From contig DFJF01000011.1 in assembly GCA_002372935.1 (NCBI GenBank), forward strand, positions 1 to 11,750: DNA of 11,750 nt. The letters are read 5' to 3'. The DNA comes from Clostridiales bacterium UBA3678 (GTDB lineage: Bacteria; Bacillota; Clostridia; TANB77; CAG-508). The notes below the pieces were generated by a model that searched no databases, was not told the DNA's origin, and saw only the letters and a list, made by a program, of their open reading frames with translations. The stretch's first letter is position 1. Each line of letters starts with the position of its first letter. The position numbers were made by a program, and so were the translations under genes. Shown here piece after piece: positions 1 to 6,242 of the stretch.

Positions 1-10
1 TACATTTCCT

Positions 11-59
11 TATTGACATTAACAATACTCATGTACTAATTAAAGGCTCTATGTCAATA
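11..59. repeat. Inverted repeat overlapping the edge hairpin
   Basis: TATTGACAT (11-19) and ATGTCAATA (51-59) are perfect 9-base inverted arms. The second arm overlaps the loop and part of both stem arms of the hairpin at 45-64, so the two structures exclude each other. Its context lies partly outside the window. Confidence 0.4.
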
Positions 60-64
60 GAGCC
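45..64 (-). terminator. Hairpin downstream of the DUF4143 ATPase gene
   Basis: GGCTCTA (45-51) and TAGAGCC (58-64) form a perfect 7-base stem with a 6-base loop, much more GC-rich than its surroundings. On the minus strand it lies about 30 bases past the ATPase stop and is followed by TTTAATT, a short T-rich tail. It is a likely but not ideal intrinsic terminator. Confidence 0.55.
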
Positions 65-95
65 AAACAATTACATTATTATTTTGTTTTTTTAA

Positions 96-1328
96 TTAAT
101 TGTTTTTTTCATCAAGCAACCAATCCAACACATTTATCTTCTTTATTCCATCAAAGTCTGCATCTAAATCATCATCTAATGTCAAAATGTATTTAGGATA
201 ATTATCATTTATTTTCTTCAATGGAGTTAATTCTCTATCTAAGATTTTATTATCTCCTTCTTTTTCTCCTCTAGTTGTTAATGCAACTTGATAATATATA
301 GTATTTTCTGGCTTTTTTGATACAAAGTCAACTTCTAAATCATCATATTTTCCTATATATACTTCATATCCTCGTCTCAACAATTCAAGATACACAACAT
401 TTTCTAATATATGTCCCATGTCTCGGCCAGAGCCTTGTCCTAACATATAATATCTTAATCCTATATCTATTGCATAATATTTTTCTTGGGTTTTCAAAAA
501 CTCTTTTCCTTTAATATCATATCTGTTGGCTTTAAATACTAAATAGCTATCTATTAATGCATCTACATAGTTTGAAATTGTATTATATGATGAATTTTTT
601 TCTATTCCTTCAATATTATCACTTATGCTTTTCATACTCGTTCTATTCCCTATGTTGTCATACAAATATTTTGTAACTCTTTCTAAGACATTTTTATCTG
701 TTATTCCTTTTCTTTGCATTACATCTTTAAATAAAATAGTATTATATATTCCATCTAAAAATAAATTTATATTTTCTGGATTTATTTTATATAATTGGAC
801 CGCTTGAGGAAATGAACTATATCTCAAATAATCTCTAAATTTTCTTGACAAGTCTGTTTTATCTTCAAAGCTTGATAAATATTCTTTAAACGATAATGGT
901 AACATTTTTATTTCTATATATCTTCCTGTAAGCAATGTTGCTAATTCTGAAGATAATAAATATGCATTTGAACCTGTTATATATAAGTCTACATCTTTAT
1001 TTATAAATAAACTATCTACTGTTTTTTCAAATTCGTTTACATTTTGAATCTCATCTAGAAAAACGTATGTCTTTTTTCCTTTTACTAATCTTTCTTTTAT
1101 ATATTCATATAATTTCTTTCTGTCTTGTAATTCCTCATAATCTGCGTTTTCAAAATTTATTGATATTATTTGCTTTGCTTCTACTCCATTTTCTTTTAAG
1201 TAATCTTGAAAAATTTCAAGTAATGTTGATTTACCACATCTTCTTATTCCTGTGATAACTTTTATTATTTGTTGATCTTTGAAATTTTTTAATATAGATA
1301 AATAATTTTCTCTACTTATTCTTTCCAT
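96..1328 (-). CDS. AAA ATPase of the DUF4143 family
   Basis: A 410-residue P-loop ATPase with a C-terminal DUF4143 region, a family common in bacteria and archaea with no settled function. Visible motifs are the Walker A GIRRCGKST (residues 27-35), the Walker B YVFLDEIQ (88-95) and a sensor-1-like ITGSN (117-121). The C-terminal part carries HILENVVYLELLRRG (306-320), LEVDFV (331-336) and YYQVAL (345-350), the nuclease-like (PD-(D/E)XK fold) signature typical of DUF4143 proteins. The start was set at the ATG at 1328 because AGGAGGAG lies four bases upstream. A longer in-frame start at 1379 falls inside the -35 box and cannot be transcribed from this promoter. The gene appears to be a single-gene unit with its own promoter. 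Length and motifs look intact. The family assignment is secure; cellular role and partners are unknown. Confidence 0.9.
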   Translation of the reverse strand: MERISRENYLSILKNFKDQQIIKVITGIRRCGKSTLLEIFQDYLKENGVEAKQIISINFENADYEELQDRKKLYEYIKERLVKGKKTYVFLDEIQNVNEFEKTVDSLFINKDVDLYITGSNAYLLSSELATLLTGRYIEIKMLPLSFKEYLSSFEDKTDLSRKFRDYLRYSSFPQAVQLYKINPENINLFLDGIYNTILFKDVMQRKGITDKNVLERVTKYLYDNIGNRTSMKSISDNIEGIEKNSSYNTISNYVDALIDSYLVFKANRYDIKGKEFLKTQEKYYAIDIGLRYYMLGQGSGRDMGHILENVVYLELLRRGYEVYIGKYDDLEVDFVSKKPENTIYYQVALTTRGEKEGDNKILDRELTPLKKINDNYPKYILTLDDDLDADFDGIKKINVLDWLLDEKNN

Positions 1329-1341
1329 AAATCTCCTCCTA

Positions 1342-1376
1342 ACTATAATAATTATACTATCTTTTATTATTATAGT
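1342..1376. repeat. Inverted repeat overlying the ATPase promoter
   Basis: ACTATAATAAT (1342-1352) and ATTATTATAGT (1366-1376) are perfect 11-base inverted arms with a 13-base spacer. One arm covers the end of the -10 box and the transcription start. The other covers part of the -35 box. The placement is that of an operator, but the arms consist almost entirely of A and T and could be fortuitous. Confidence 0.4.
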
Positions 1377-1379
1377 CAA
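1351..1379 (-). promoter_or_regulatory. Sigma-A promoter of the DUF4143 ATPase gene
   Basis: On the minus strand, TTGACT (1374-1379) and TATAAT (1351-1356) are separated by exactly 17 bases. This is one mismatch from the consensus. The predicted transcription start is near 1344, which leaves a short leader that contains the AGGAGGAG ribosome site (1333-1340). Confidence 0.8.
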
Positions 1380-1405
1380 GTTTTTTCAAAATTATGAAAA
1401 AACTT
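1378..1405. repeat. Inverted repeat abutting the ATPase -35 box
   Basis: AAGTTTTTTC (1378-1387) and GAAAAAACTT (1396-1405) form perfect 10-base arms around an 8-base loop. The repeat lies just upstream of the ATPase promoter and far downstream of the PH-domain gene. It could be a second transcription stop for the PH gene or a bend-prone upstream element. It is a structure only, with no function proven. Confidence 0.4.
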
Positions 1406-1470
1406 TTGATTTTTCAGTGTTTTTTTCAAATAGTTTTTATGTAATTTTTTTAAAAAGCAATAAAAATAAA

Positions 1471-1520
1471 GAAAATATCAATGTTTTTGAGATTTTTTCT
1501 CAAATTTTATTGATATTTTC
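1471..1520 (-). terminator. Hairpin terminator after the PH-domain gene
   Basis: Perfect 12-base arms GAAAATATCAAT (1471-1482) and ATTGATATTTTC (1509-1520) enclose a second 7-base stem, TTTGAGA (1486-1492) with TCTCAAA (1498-1504), around a 5-base loop. On the minus strand the stem is followed by a T-rich run (TTTATTTTTATTG). The plus-strand side is also T-rich, so it may work in both directions. It lies about 90 bases past the PH gene stop. Confidence 0.7.
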
Positions 1521-1611
1521 CTATTATTTTTTTTGATTATATATCGAAGTTTTATCTGTCTATATACAAATAATTCAAACTTCTGCATAACGTTTCGTTA
1601 TTATTCGTATT

Positions 1612-2001
1612 TTATAACACATATTTAGATATAAGCGAATTTATCATTCTTATATCAACATTTGATTTAAAATCAAATTGTAATATATGTCCATTACTAA
1701 ATGTAAGGATTAGTTCGCTATCTATATCCATAAAGCCGGCTGTTTCTATTCCATAATACTGTATTTTTGAATATGGATATGAAAAATATGCAATTTTTTT
1801 ACCTGTGATTCCCTTTACATTTACAACAAAAATTCTATTATTAGTAAATATAACCTGATCTCTAATAGTTTTAAATGCACACATTATTTTTTCACCATCT
1901 ACTAATAATTTCTCAACTTCTGGTCGTACTTCTTTTATTTCTATAGCTTTTAAGTTTAAAAAATTAGAATCTAAATTAATTCCTGTAGAAATATTTGGCA
2001 T
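1612..2001 (-). CDS. Bacterial PH-domain protein (bPH, PF08000-like)
   Basis: A 129-residue protein that is almost entirely one bacterial pleckstrin-homology-like domain. The signature segments are LVDGEKIM (33-40), IRDQVIFTNNRIFVV (46-60), VKGITGKKIAYFSYPYSKI (62-80), and the ETAGFMDIDSELIL stretch (86-99), with a closing helix ending in SKYVL. There is no signal peptide or membrane segment, so it is expected in the cytoplasm. Members of this family are widespread in Bacillota and their ligands and roles are mostly unknown. The start ATG at 2001 follows an AGGAGGAG ribosome site (2007-2014). The gene has its own extended -10 promoter and a downstream hairpin, so it looks like a single-gene unit. 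The domain call is secure; the function is not known. Confidence 0.88.
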   Translation of the reverse strand: MPNISTGINLDSNFLNLKAIEIKEVRPEVEKLLVDGEKIMCAFKTIRDQVIFTNNRIFVVNVKGITGKKIAYFSYPYSKIQYYGIETAGFMDIDSELILTFSNGHILQFDFKSNVDIRMINSLISKYVL

Positions 2002-2034
2002 AACATCTCCTCCTTTTTTATTTTTAGCAATATA

Positions 2035-2043
2035 ATTATATCA
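2035..2043 (-). promoter_or_regulatory. Extended -10 promoter of the PH-domain gene
   Basis: On the minus strand the sequence reads TGATATAAT: a TGn extension directly before a perfect TATAAT. It lies about 21 bases upstream of the ribosome site. No good -35 hexamer sits 16-18 bases further upstream, which fits an extended -10 promoter. Confidence 0.6.
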
Positions 2044-2074
2044 TATTTTTAAAAGTCATCTAATTATGTAATAT

Positions 2075-2116
2075 AATATCGAATTTTATTTTATAATCAA
2101 ATAAAAATTCAATATT
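2075..2116 (-). terminator. Hairpin after the coupling-protein gene, likely terminator
   Basis: The arms 2075-2091 and 2099-2116 pair along about 17 positions with one T-G wobble and one bulged base, around a 7-base loop. On the minus strand the hairpin follows the VirD4-like gene by about 100 bases. The downstream sequence is AT-rich but lacks a clean T run, so termination strength is uncertain. Confidence 0.45.
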
Positions 2117-2219
2117 TATTCAAATATACTTTCATATTCTAATGGTACAATATTTTCATATAATGTTGTGTATTCATTTTTATCATTAGAATTATAAAAT
2201 CCATCTACTCCTAATTATA

Positions 2220-4211
2220 TTAACTATTACTATCATCAACTGGACCAAATAGTTCATCAAATTTTGCCTCAAGCTCTTTTTGTAAATCATATTCATCATC
2301 CATTGGCAATTGATCTTCTTTATTGTTTTCTTCTATATTACTTTCCGATTGTTCTAAATTACTTCCTGATTGTTCTGAAATCAAATTACTATTATTTTGG
2401 TTTGGCTCATCATCAAATAAATCATCTAAGGATTCTATTTTTAAATCTTGACCCTGCTTATCTTTATCATTTTCTTCTACATAAGGATTATATGGATTAT
2501 ATTTTCTCCATGTACCTCTATCAATCTCTCCAATATCATTATGACTTATTTCAAGGCTTGCCATTTCTTTTGCCATAGGTTTTTTAAAATAATAATACTT
2601 ATTAGCTTTTATTGGCCTTATTCCCTTTTCAAAAATAATACACAAATCATTGTCCATTCTCCTAAGTTCATCAGGTGTCATTAGAGCTCTAGCCATAATT
2701 TGGTCTGAGTCACTCGTTCCTGTTCTTTTGTGCTCTCTATCTCTACTAGTTGATTTACTATAATGGCTAATTGTCTTTTCTCCTAATGCTTTTGAAAAAT
2801 ATTCAACTGTCTTTTGTGAGTTACTTCCTAAAAATACATGTGTATCACAATTTCCAATTATTGTTTCATAAGATTTATCATAAATTGCTTCCAATTGATC
2901 TAAATTTTGTAAAATTACACTAAATGAAATTTTTCTACTTCTACTTGTTGATATTTTTTTGTCAAAATCTGGTATTCTTCCAATATTTGCAAACTCATCT
3001 AATATGAAAAATGTCTGGTTTTTTAACTTTCCTCCATTATTATCTGCAAAATCATATAATTGTTGTATCATTTGTGAAAAGAATATTGTAAGTAAAAAAT
3101 CATAAGCTGTATGTGTATCTGAAGATATAACATATACTGCTGTTTTTTCATTTCCAATTTGTTCAAAATCTATAGTGTCTGTAGAAGTCAATTCTGCAAT
3201 TTCTTTTGAATCGAATTTTCCAAGTTTTGATTGAAGTGTACTTAAAATTGAACTATATGTCTTTTCTGGCGCAATCTCTATAGATTTATAATTCATTCTT
3301 GCAGGGTGATCATATGGCAAACTACTCATTAACTCTGTAAGTAAATTACTTCCCCCATTTGTATTTGCAGCCCTTACAAGCTCTGCACAACTTTCTAGGT
3401 TTTGTTCTTCCTTTGGTCTTGTAGCTATTAAATAATAAATTAATGCTTTTAGTAGCATTTCTGCCGAGTCATCCCAAAATGGGTCAGAAGTACTATCTCC
3501 ACCTTTTTGCCCTTTTACTATTGTATTTGCAATAACATCCACATCAATTTCTGAATTTATATGCATTAAAGGATTATATCCATCACTATATTGTGGATGT
3601 ACTAAGTTTAAAACTTTTATTTTATAACCATGTCTCTTTAAATAGCCTGCAGTTCTATCATATAATTCTCCTTTAGGATCTGTAAAAACATAAGATCCTA
3701 ACATTTGATATGCATTTGGTATTGAATATGATGCTGATTTACCAGATCCAGATCCTCCGACAACTAATACATTTACATTTCCTCTTTTATCTAAAGGTAG
3801 ATAATTTTCTTCTGCAAGTATTATTCCTTTTTTTCTATCTAAAACTTTATATTGTTCTCCGTGTTCGCACCAATCACTTGATCCATGTTCTATATCTTTA
3901 TATTTGTTTGGTTTGTTCTTTGATTTGCTATATATAAAACATATTAAGTAAATTATTGTAACAACAAATAATTTTGAAAAAAAACTTCCCCATAAATTTC
4001 TATAAATAATATATCCTATTGATTCTTTTGGATTTATTGCACTTGTATATACTTCTATAAAATTATTTATATCAATACCTTCACCTTGATGTGTCGATGT
4101 ATAAGAAGCACATGTAAACGGCAAAACTAGTACTATGATTAAAATTATCCATAGTACTAATCCAATTACTATTGTTTTCTTGTTTTCTCTTATATATTGT
4201 TGTATTCCCAT
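2220..4211 (-). CDS. VirD4/TraG-type type IV coupling protein (T4CP)
   Basis: A 663-residue membrane ATPase of the VirD4/TraG family, close in style to the clostridial VirD4-like conjugal transfer proteins. Such proteins sit as hexamers at the membrane and feed relaxase-DNA complexes or effector proteins to a type IV secretion channel. Two N-terminal membrane segments are visible (about 14-34 and 76-94). The Walker A is GGSGSGKS (152-159), followed by FTDPKGEL (176-183). The Walker B is FFILDEFANIG (401-411), followed by the conserved STSRSRK and ILQNLDQL segments. After about residue 575 comes an acidic, Asn/Ser/Glu-rich tail of nearly 90 residues with a short tandem repeat, longer than the usual family end. 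The ATG at 4211 is preceded by AGAGAGG. It is the third gene of a three-gene unit. No relaxase or VirB4 gene is in the window, so its substrate and channel are unknown. Confidence 0.93.
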   Translation of the reverse strand: MGIQQYIRENKKTIVIGLVLWIILIIVLVLPFTCASYTSTHQGEGIDINNFIEVYTSAINPKESIGYIIYRNLWGSFFSKLFVVTIIYLICFIYSKSKNKPNKYKDIEHGSSDWCEHGEQYKVLDRKKGIILAEENYLPLDKRGNVNVLVVGGSGSGKSASYSIPNAYQMLGSYVFTDPKGELYDRTAGYLKRHGYKIKVLNLVHPQYSDGYNPLMHINSEIDVDVIANTIVKGQKGGDSTSDPFWDDSAEMLLKALIYYLIATRPKEEQNLESCAELVRAANTNGGSNLLTELMSSLPYDHPARMNYKSIEIAPEKTYSSILSTLQSKLGKFDSKEIAELTSTDTIDFEQIGNEKTAVYVISSDTHTAYDFLLTIFFSQMIQQLYDFADNNGGKLKNQTFFILDEFANIGRIPDFDKKISTSRSRKISFSVILQNLDQLEAIYDKSYETIIGNCDTHVFLGSNSQKTVEYFSKALGEKTISHYSKSTSRDREHKRTGTSDSDQIMARALMTPDELRRMDNDLCIIFEKGIRPIKANKYYYFKKPMAKEMASLEISHNDIGEIDRGTWRKYNPYNPYVEENDKDKQGQDLKIESLDDLFDDEPNQNNSNLISEQSGSNLEQSESNIEENNKEDQLPMDDEYDLQKELEAKFDELFGPVDDSNS
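2338..2379 (-). repeat. 21-base tandem repeat in the coupling-protein tail
   Basis: Two adjacent 21-base units (2338-2358 and 2359-2379) match at 18 of 21 positions and encode consecutive seven-residue units of the form xEQSxSN (SEQSGSN, LEQSESN). The differences are all single substitutions and the frame is kept, so this is a recent or maintained duplication within the disordered tail. Confidence 0.7.
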
Positions 4212-4243
4212 AGTTTATACCTCTCTTTTGTTTGAAAGCTATT

Positions 4244-4501
4244 TTAATCCCTTGATTCTCCTTTTTCATTGTCACTTACTGGAATAATCATACCATCTGA
4301 CAAGTCTGTACTTTTTATATTGTATTCTGCTCCCTGTCTTTCTTTTCCAGTAACTTTTAATTCAATTGCTTCTTTATTGTTCTTCATATTCTCTTTATCT
4401 TCTTTGTCCTTAACTACAGCTACCGCTAGTGTTGTTGCAACTACTACGGGAACATCATCCTTACCTGCTGGTCTTTCAATATATTCTTCTTTTCTAGCCA
4501 T
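4244..4501 (-). CDS. Small charged protein of unknown function, T4CP operon
   Basis: An 85-residue protein that I do not recognise. It starts with a charged stretch, then a short mostly hydrophobic run VPVVVATTLAVAVV (residues 17-30), then a Lys/Glu-rich region (31-55) and an acidic, polar end. The hydrophobic run is rather short for a normal membrane helix, though a membrane-peripheral or beta-strand role is possible. Translation is well supported by AAAAGGAGGAG a few bases before the ATG at 4501. It lies 52 bases after the 176-residue gene and 32 bases before the coupling-protein gene, on the same strand and under the same promoter. By position it could be an accessory or adaptor of the coupling protein, but that is inference from neighbourhood only. 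Confidence 0.75.
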   Translation of the reverse strand: MARKEEYIERPAGKDDVPVVVATTLAVAVVKDKEDKENMKNNKEAIELKVTGKERQGAEYNIKSTDLSDGMIIPVSDNEKGESRD

Positions 4502-4553
4502 TCAAAGCTCCTCCTTTTATTATCTTATTCAAATTAGAATAAAGATTTAACCT

Positions 4554-5084
4554 TTATTTTGTCTCCTTATCATCTCTAAGTTCAAATGCAAAATAAGATT
4601 TATATGGTTTCAATTTACATTTTCCTTTTACTTCATTTGTTTTCTCATCAAAATAAAGCGTAGGCTTTATTTCCTCTGCTGTTTCCGGGTCTATAACAGT
4701 TATTGCTCTTTTTAAATTTGGTGTATATTGAACCTCTTTTATTTCAGTTGGCTCCTCTGAATACAATTTGTTGTATCTAAATGGCATAGGTTTTTTCATA
4801 ATTCTTACCTCGTTTCCTAAAAGTATGCCATTATTTATTACAACTTTTTCATCTGTAAACGAAAATATTACAAGCCTATTCCCATCTTCTTGTGGATCTT
4901 CGACATAAAAAGTTTTTCTAGACATATCCCCACCTATTATTTCTTCAGTGCTATTTAATCTTTGCATAGTATATTTAGGATATTTGCTCAAATATTCTTT
5001 TTTAGTAACATATACTTCGTATATTACTGTTTTTACCCCTTTAGGGTCTGTAATACTAAAATGCTTTCCTTGCCACGTTTCCAT
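4554..5084 (-). CDS. Protein of unknown function, first gene of T4CP operon
   Basis: A 176-residue protein with no family I can name. It has no signal peptide and no membrane segment. The pattern of alternating hydrophobic and polar residues suggests a mostly beta-strand soluble protein, with segments such as KTVIYEVYVTKKEYL (18-32), RLVIFSFTDEKVVINNG (70-86) and KRAITVIDPETAEEIKPTLYF (125-145). It has no cysteine-rich motif or catalytic signature. The start was set at the ATG at 5084, seven bases after AAAGTGGGG. An in-frame GTG at 5138 lies at or before the predicted transcription start, so it is unlikely to be used. It is the first gene after a perfect consensus promoter and is followed by the 85-residue gene and the coupling protein. 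A role in substrate recruitment or the secretion apparatus is possible but unproven. Confidence 0.78.
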   Translation of the reverse strand: METWQGKHFSITDPKGVKTVIYEVYVTKKEYLSKYPKYTMQRLNSTEEIIGGDMSRKTFYVEDPQEDGNRLVIFSFTDEKVVINNGILLGNEVRIMKKPMPFRYNKLYSEEPTEIKEVQYTPNLKRAITVIDPETAEEIKPTLYFDEKTNEVKGKCKLKPYKSYFAFELRDDKETK

Positions 5085-5146
5085 TTTAATTCCCCACTTT
5101 CTATGATTTATTACATAGTTTCTCTTTAGTATAACCACTTGTTATA

Positions 5147-5175
5147 ATTATACTATTTTTTTCGTATTATGTCAA
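5147..5175 (-). promoter_or_regulatory. Perfect sigma-A promoter of the T4CP operon
   Basis: On the minus strand, TTGACA (5170-5175) and TATAAT (5147-5152) are separated by exactly 17 bases. Both hexamers match the consensus fully, which predicts strong, largely constitutive transcription unless a repressor is involved. The predicted start is near 5140, giving a leader of about 55 bases. Confidence 0.88.
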
Positions 5176-5212
5176 CATTTTTGATACAAGTTTTCAAATC
5201 TTCCATCTTCAT

Positions 5213-6106
5213 TTATGTATTATTCCTTGGATTAAACTTTGAAACCTTATTTAAGTCTTCAAATAATTTTCTTTCCTCTTTTGACAATTTTTTAGGAACC
5301 ATTACTTGAACTGTTGCTACTAAATCTCCTCTACTACCCTTTCCATCTTTATAACCTTTACCTGGAATACGAATTATTTCTCCTGTTTGTATTCCTTCAG
5401 GAATATACACTTGTGTAGAATCATCTATAGAATATACCTGTGTTCTTGTTCCAAGTGCCGCTTCCCATGGTGTTAAATATAGTTTTGTATATAAATCGTC
5501 ACCTTTTAGTTTAAACTTATCATTGTTTTTTATATTAACTTTAATAAATAAATCTCCATTTTTGCCTCCATTTTTACCTTCTTTTCCTTGTCCTAGAAGT
5601 CTTATTTTTTCTCCTACTCTAATTCCAGCTGGTATTGATATTGTAAAAACTTTCATTTTTCCATCTACTGTTCTCAATGAGATTTTTTTATCAGCACCAT
5701 AAAAACTTTCTTCTAAATTTATATCTATTGCAGTTTCTATGTTTTCTCCTTTTATAGGAACTTTTTTATTTACTTTTTTATTGCTTTCTTCTATCTCTTT
5801 CGTATTTCCAAAAAACATATTGAAAAAGTCGCTAAATACAGAACCTGATGATCTGCTAGCTTCTTCGTATTTTTTCTTTCCAACATTATTAACCCACATT
5901 CTGTCATATTTCCTTTTTGTACTTGGATTAGATAATACCCTATATGCTTCATTTACATCTTTTATTTTTTCTTCTGAGAGTCTGTCTTCTAAATTAACAT
6001 CTGGATGATATTTTTTTGCAGCCAATCTATAAGCATTTTTTATTTGTTCAGATGATACTTTATTTGTCTCTAGTGATAATATTTTATAGTAGTCTTTAAA
6101 TATCAT
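5213..6106 (-). CDS. DnaJ-like co-chaperone, class B (CbpA-type)
   Basis: A 297-residue J-domain protein expected to stimulate the ATPase of DnaK and deliver substrates to it in the cytoplasm. The J domain spans about residues 4-68 with the essential HPD at 34-36 (KKYHPDV) and the closing NEAYRVLSNPSTKRKYDRM. A short Gly/Ser/Phe-containing linker follows (about 85-105). Then come two substrate-binding beta domains typical of DnaJ C-termini, with IPAGIRVGEKIRLLGQG (158-174) and IPEGIQTGEIIRIPGKGY (235-252). The Cys-rich zinc finger of class A DnaJ is absent, so this is class B, like CbpA. The ATG at 6106 follows GGGAGAGG; a longer frame start at 6139 lies inside the -10 box. It has its own promoter. 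No heat-shock operator (CIRCE) is visible upstream, and no dnaK or grpE is nearby, so it is probably not the main DnaJ. Confidence 0.92.
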   Translation of the reverse strand: MIFKDYYKILSLETNKVSSEQIKNAYRLAAKKYHPDVNLEDRLSEEKIKDVNEAYRVLSNPSTKRKYDRMWVNNVGKKKYEEASRSSGSVFSDFFNMFFGNTKEIEESNKKVNKKVPIKGENIETAIDINLEESFYGADKKISLRTVDGKMKVFTISIPAGIRVGEKIRLLGQGKEGKNGGKNGDLFIKVNIKNNDKFKLKGDDLYTKLYLTPWEAALGTRTQVYSIDDSTQVYIPEGIQTGEIIRIPGKGYKDGKGSRGDLVATVQVMVPKKLSKEERKLFEDLNKVSKFNPRNNT

Positions 6107-6137
6107 TTTTATCCTCTCCCAAATTTTATGTATGTAC

Positions 6138-6146
6138 ATTATATCA
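6138..6146 (-). promoter_or_regulatory. Extended -10 promoter of the DnaJ-like gene
   Basis: On the minus strand, TGATATAAT gives a perfect -10 box (6138-6143) with a TGn extension. The best -35 candidate 17 bases upstream is poor (TAGATT). The same TGATATAAT string is used for the PH-domain gene. Confidence 0.6.
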
Positions 6147-6193
6147 AATTTATTTTTAAAAATCTATAGTTTTTATATTTTTTTTGCAATTTA

Positions 6194-6232
6194 AAAAATC
6201 TTTATTATTTTTATATTATAATAAAGATTTTT
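6194..6232 (-). terminator. Strong hairpin after the phosphodiester glycosidase gene
   Basis: Perfect 15-base arms, AAAAATCTTTATTAT (6194-6208) and ATAATAAAGATTTTT (6218-6232), surround a 9-base loop. The hairpin begins about 10 bases after the stop codon on the minus strand, and the descending arm ends in a T run, as in an intrinsic terminator. It separates this gene from the DnaJ-like gene. Confidence 0.75.
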
Positions 6233-6242
6233 AATTTTATTT

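Noticed and set aside
317..1255. Three plus-strand open frames of 60-65 codons inside the ATPase gene
   Set aside because: They are hydrophobic, Leu/Ile/Phe-rich antisense shadows of a clear minus-strand gene, with no ribosome site.
1587..1601. ATAACG-TTT-CGTTAT mini-hairpin after the PH gene stop
   Set aside because: A 6-base stem with no T run behind it; the larger hairpin at 1471-1520 is the better terminator.
2153..2208. Tiny ATG-led frame just after the T4CP, with an AGGAG nearby
   Set aside because: The AGGAG is only three bases from the ATG, the product would be about 20 residues, and nothing about it looks protein-like.
4081..4275. 64-codon minus-strand frame overlapping the T4CP start
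   Set aside because: It overlaps the 85-residue gene end and the T4CP start in another frame and has no family signal; the T4CP start has a good ribosome site of its own.
4269..4550. 93-codon plus-strand frame opposite the 85-residue gene
   Set aside because: Its Ser/Thr/Leu-rich sequence mirrors the opposite strand, and it has no promoter or ribosome site; the minus-strand gene has a strong AGGAGG and operon context.
4538..4558. Short inverted repeat between the 176- and 85-residue genes
   Set aside because: The 7-base arms are AT-rich and overlap the stop codon, with no T run after them, so this is not a credible terminator.
5156..5211. 19-codon minus-strand frame between the DnaJ-like gene and the T4CP promoter
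   Set aside because: It has no ribosome site and runs through the -35 box of the next promoter; too short to support.
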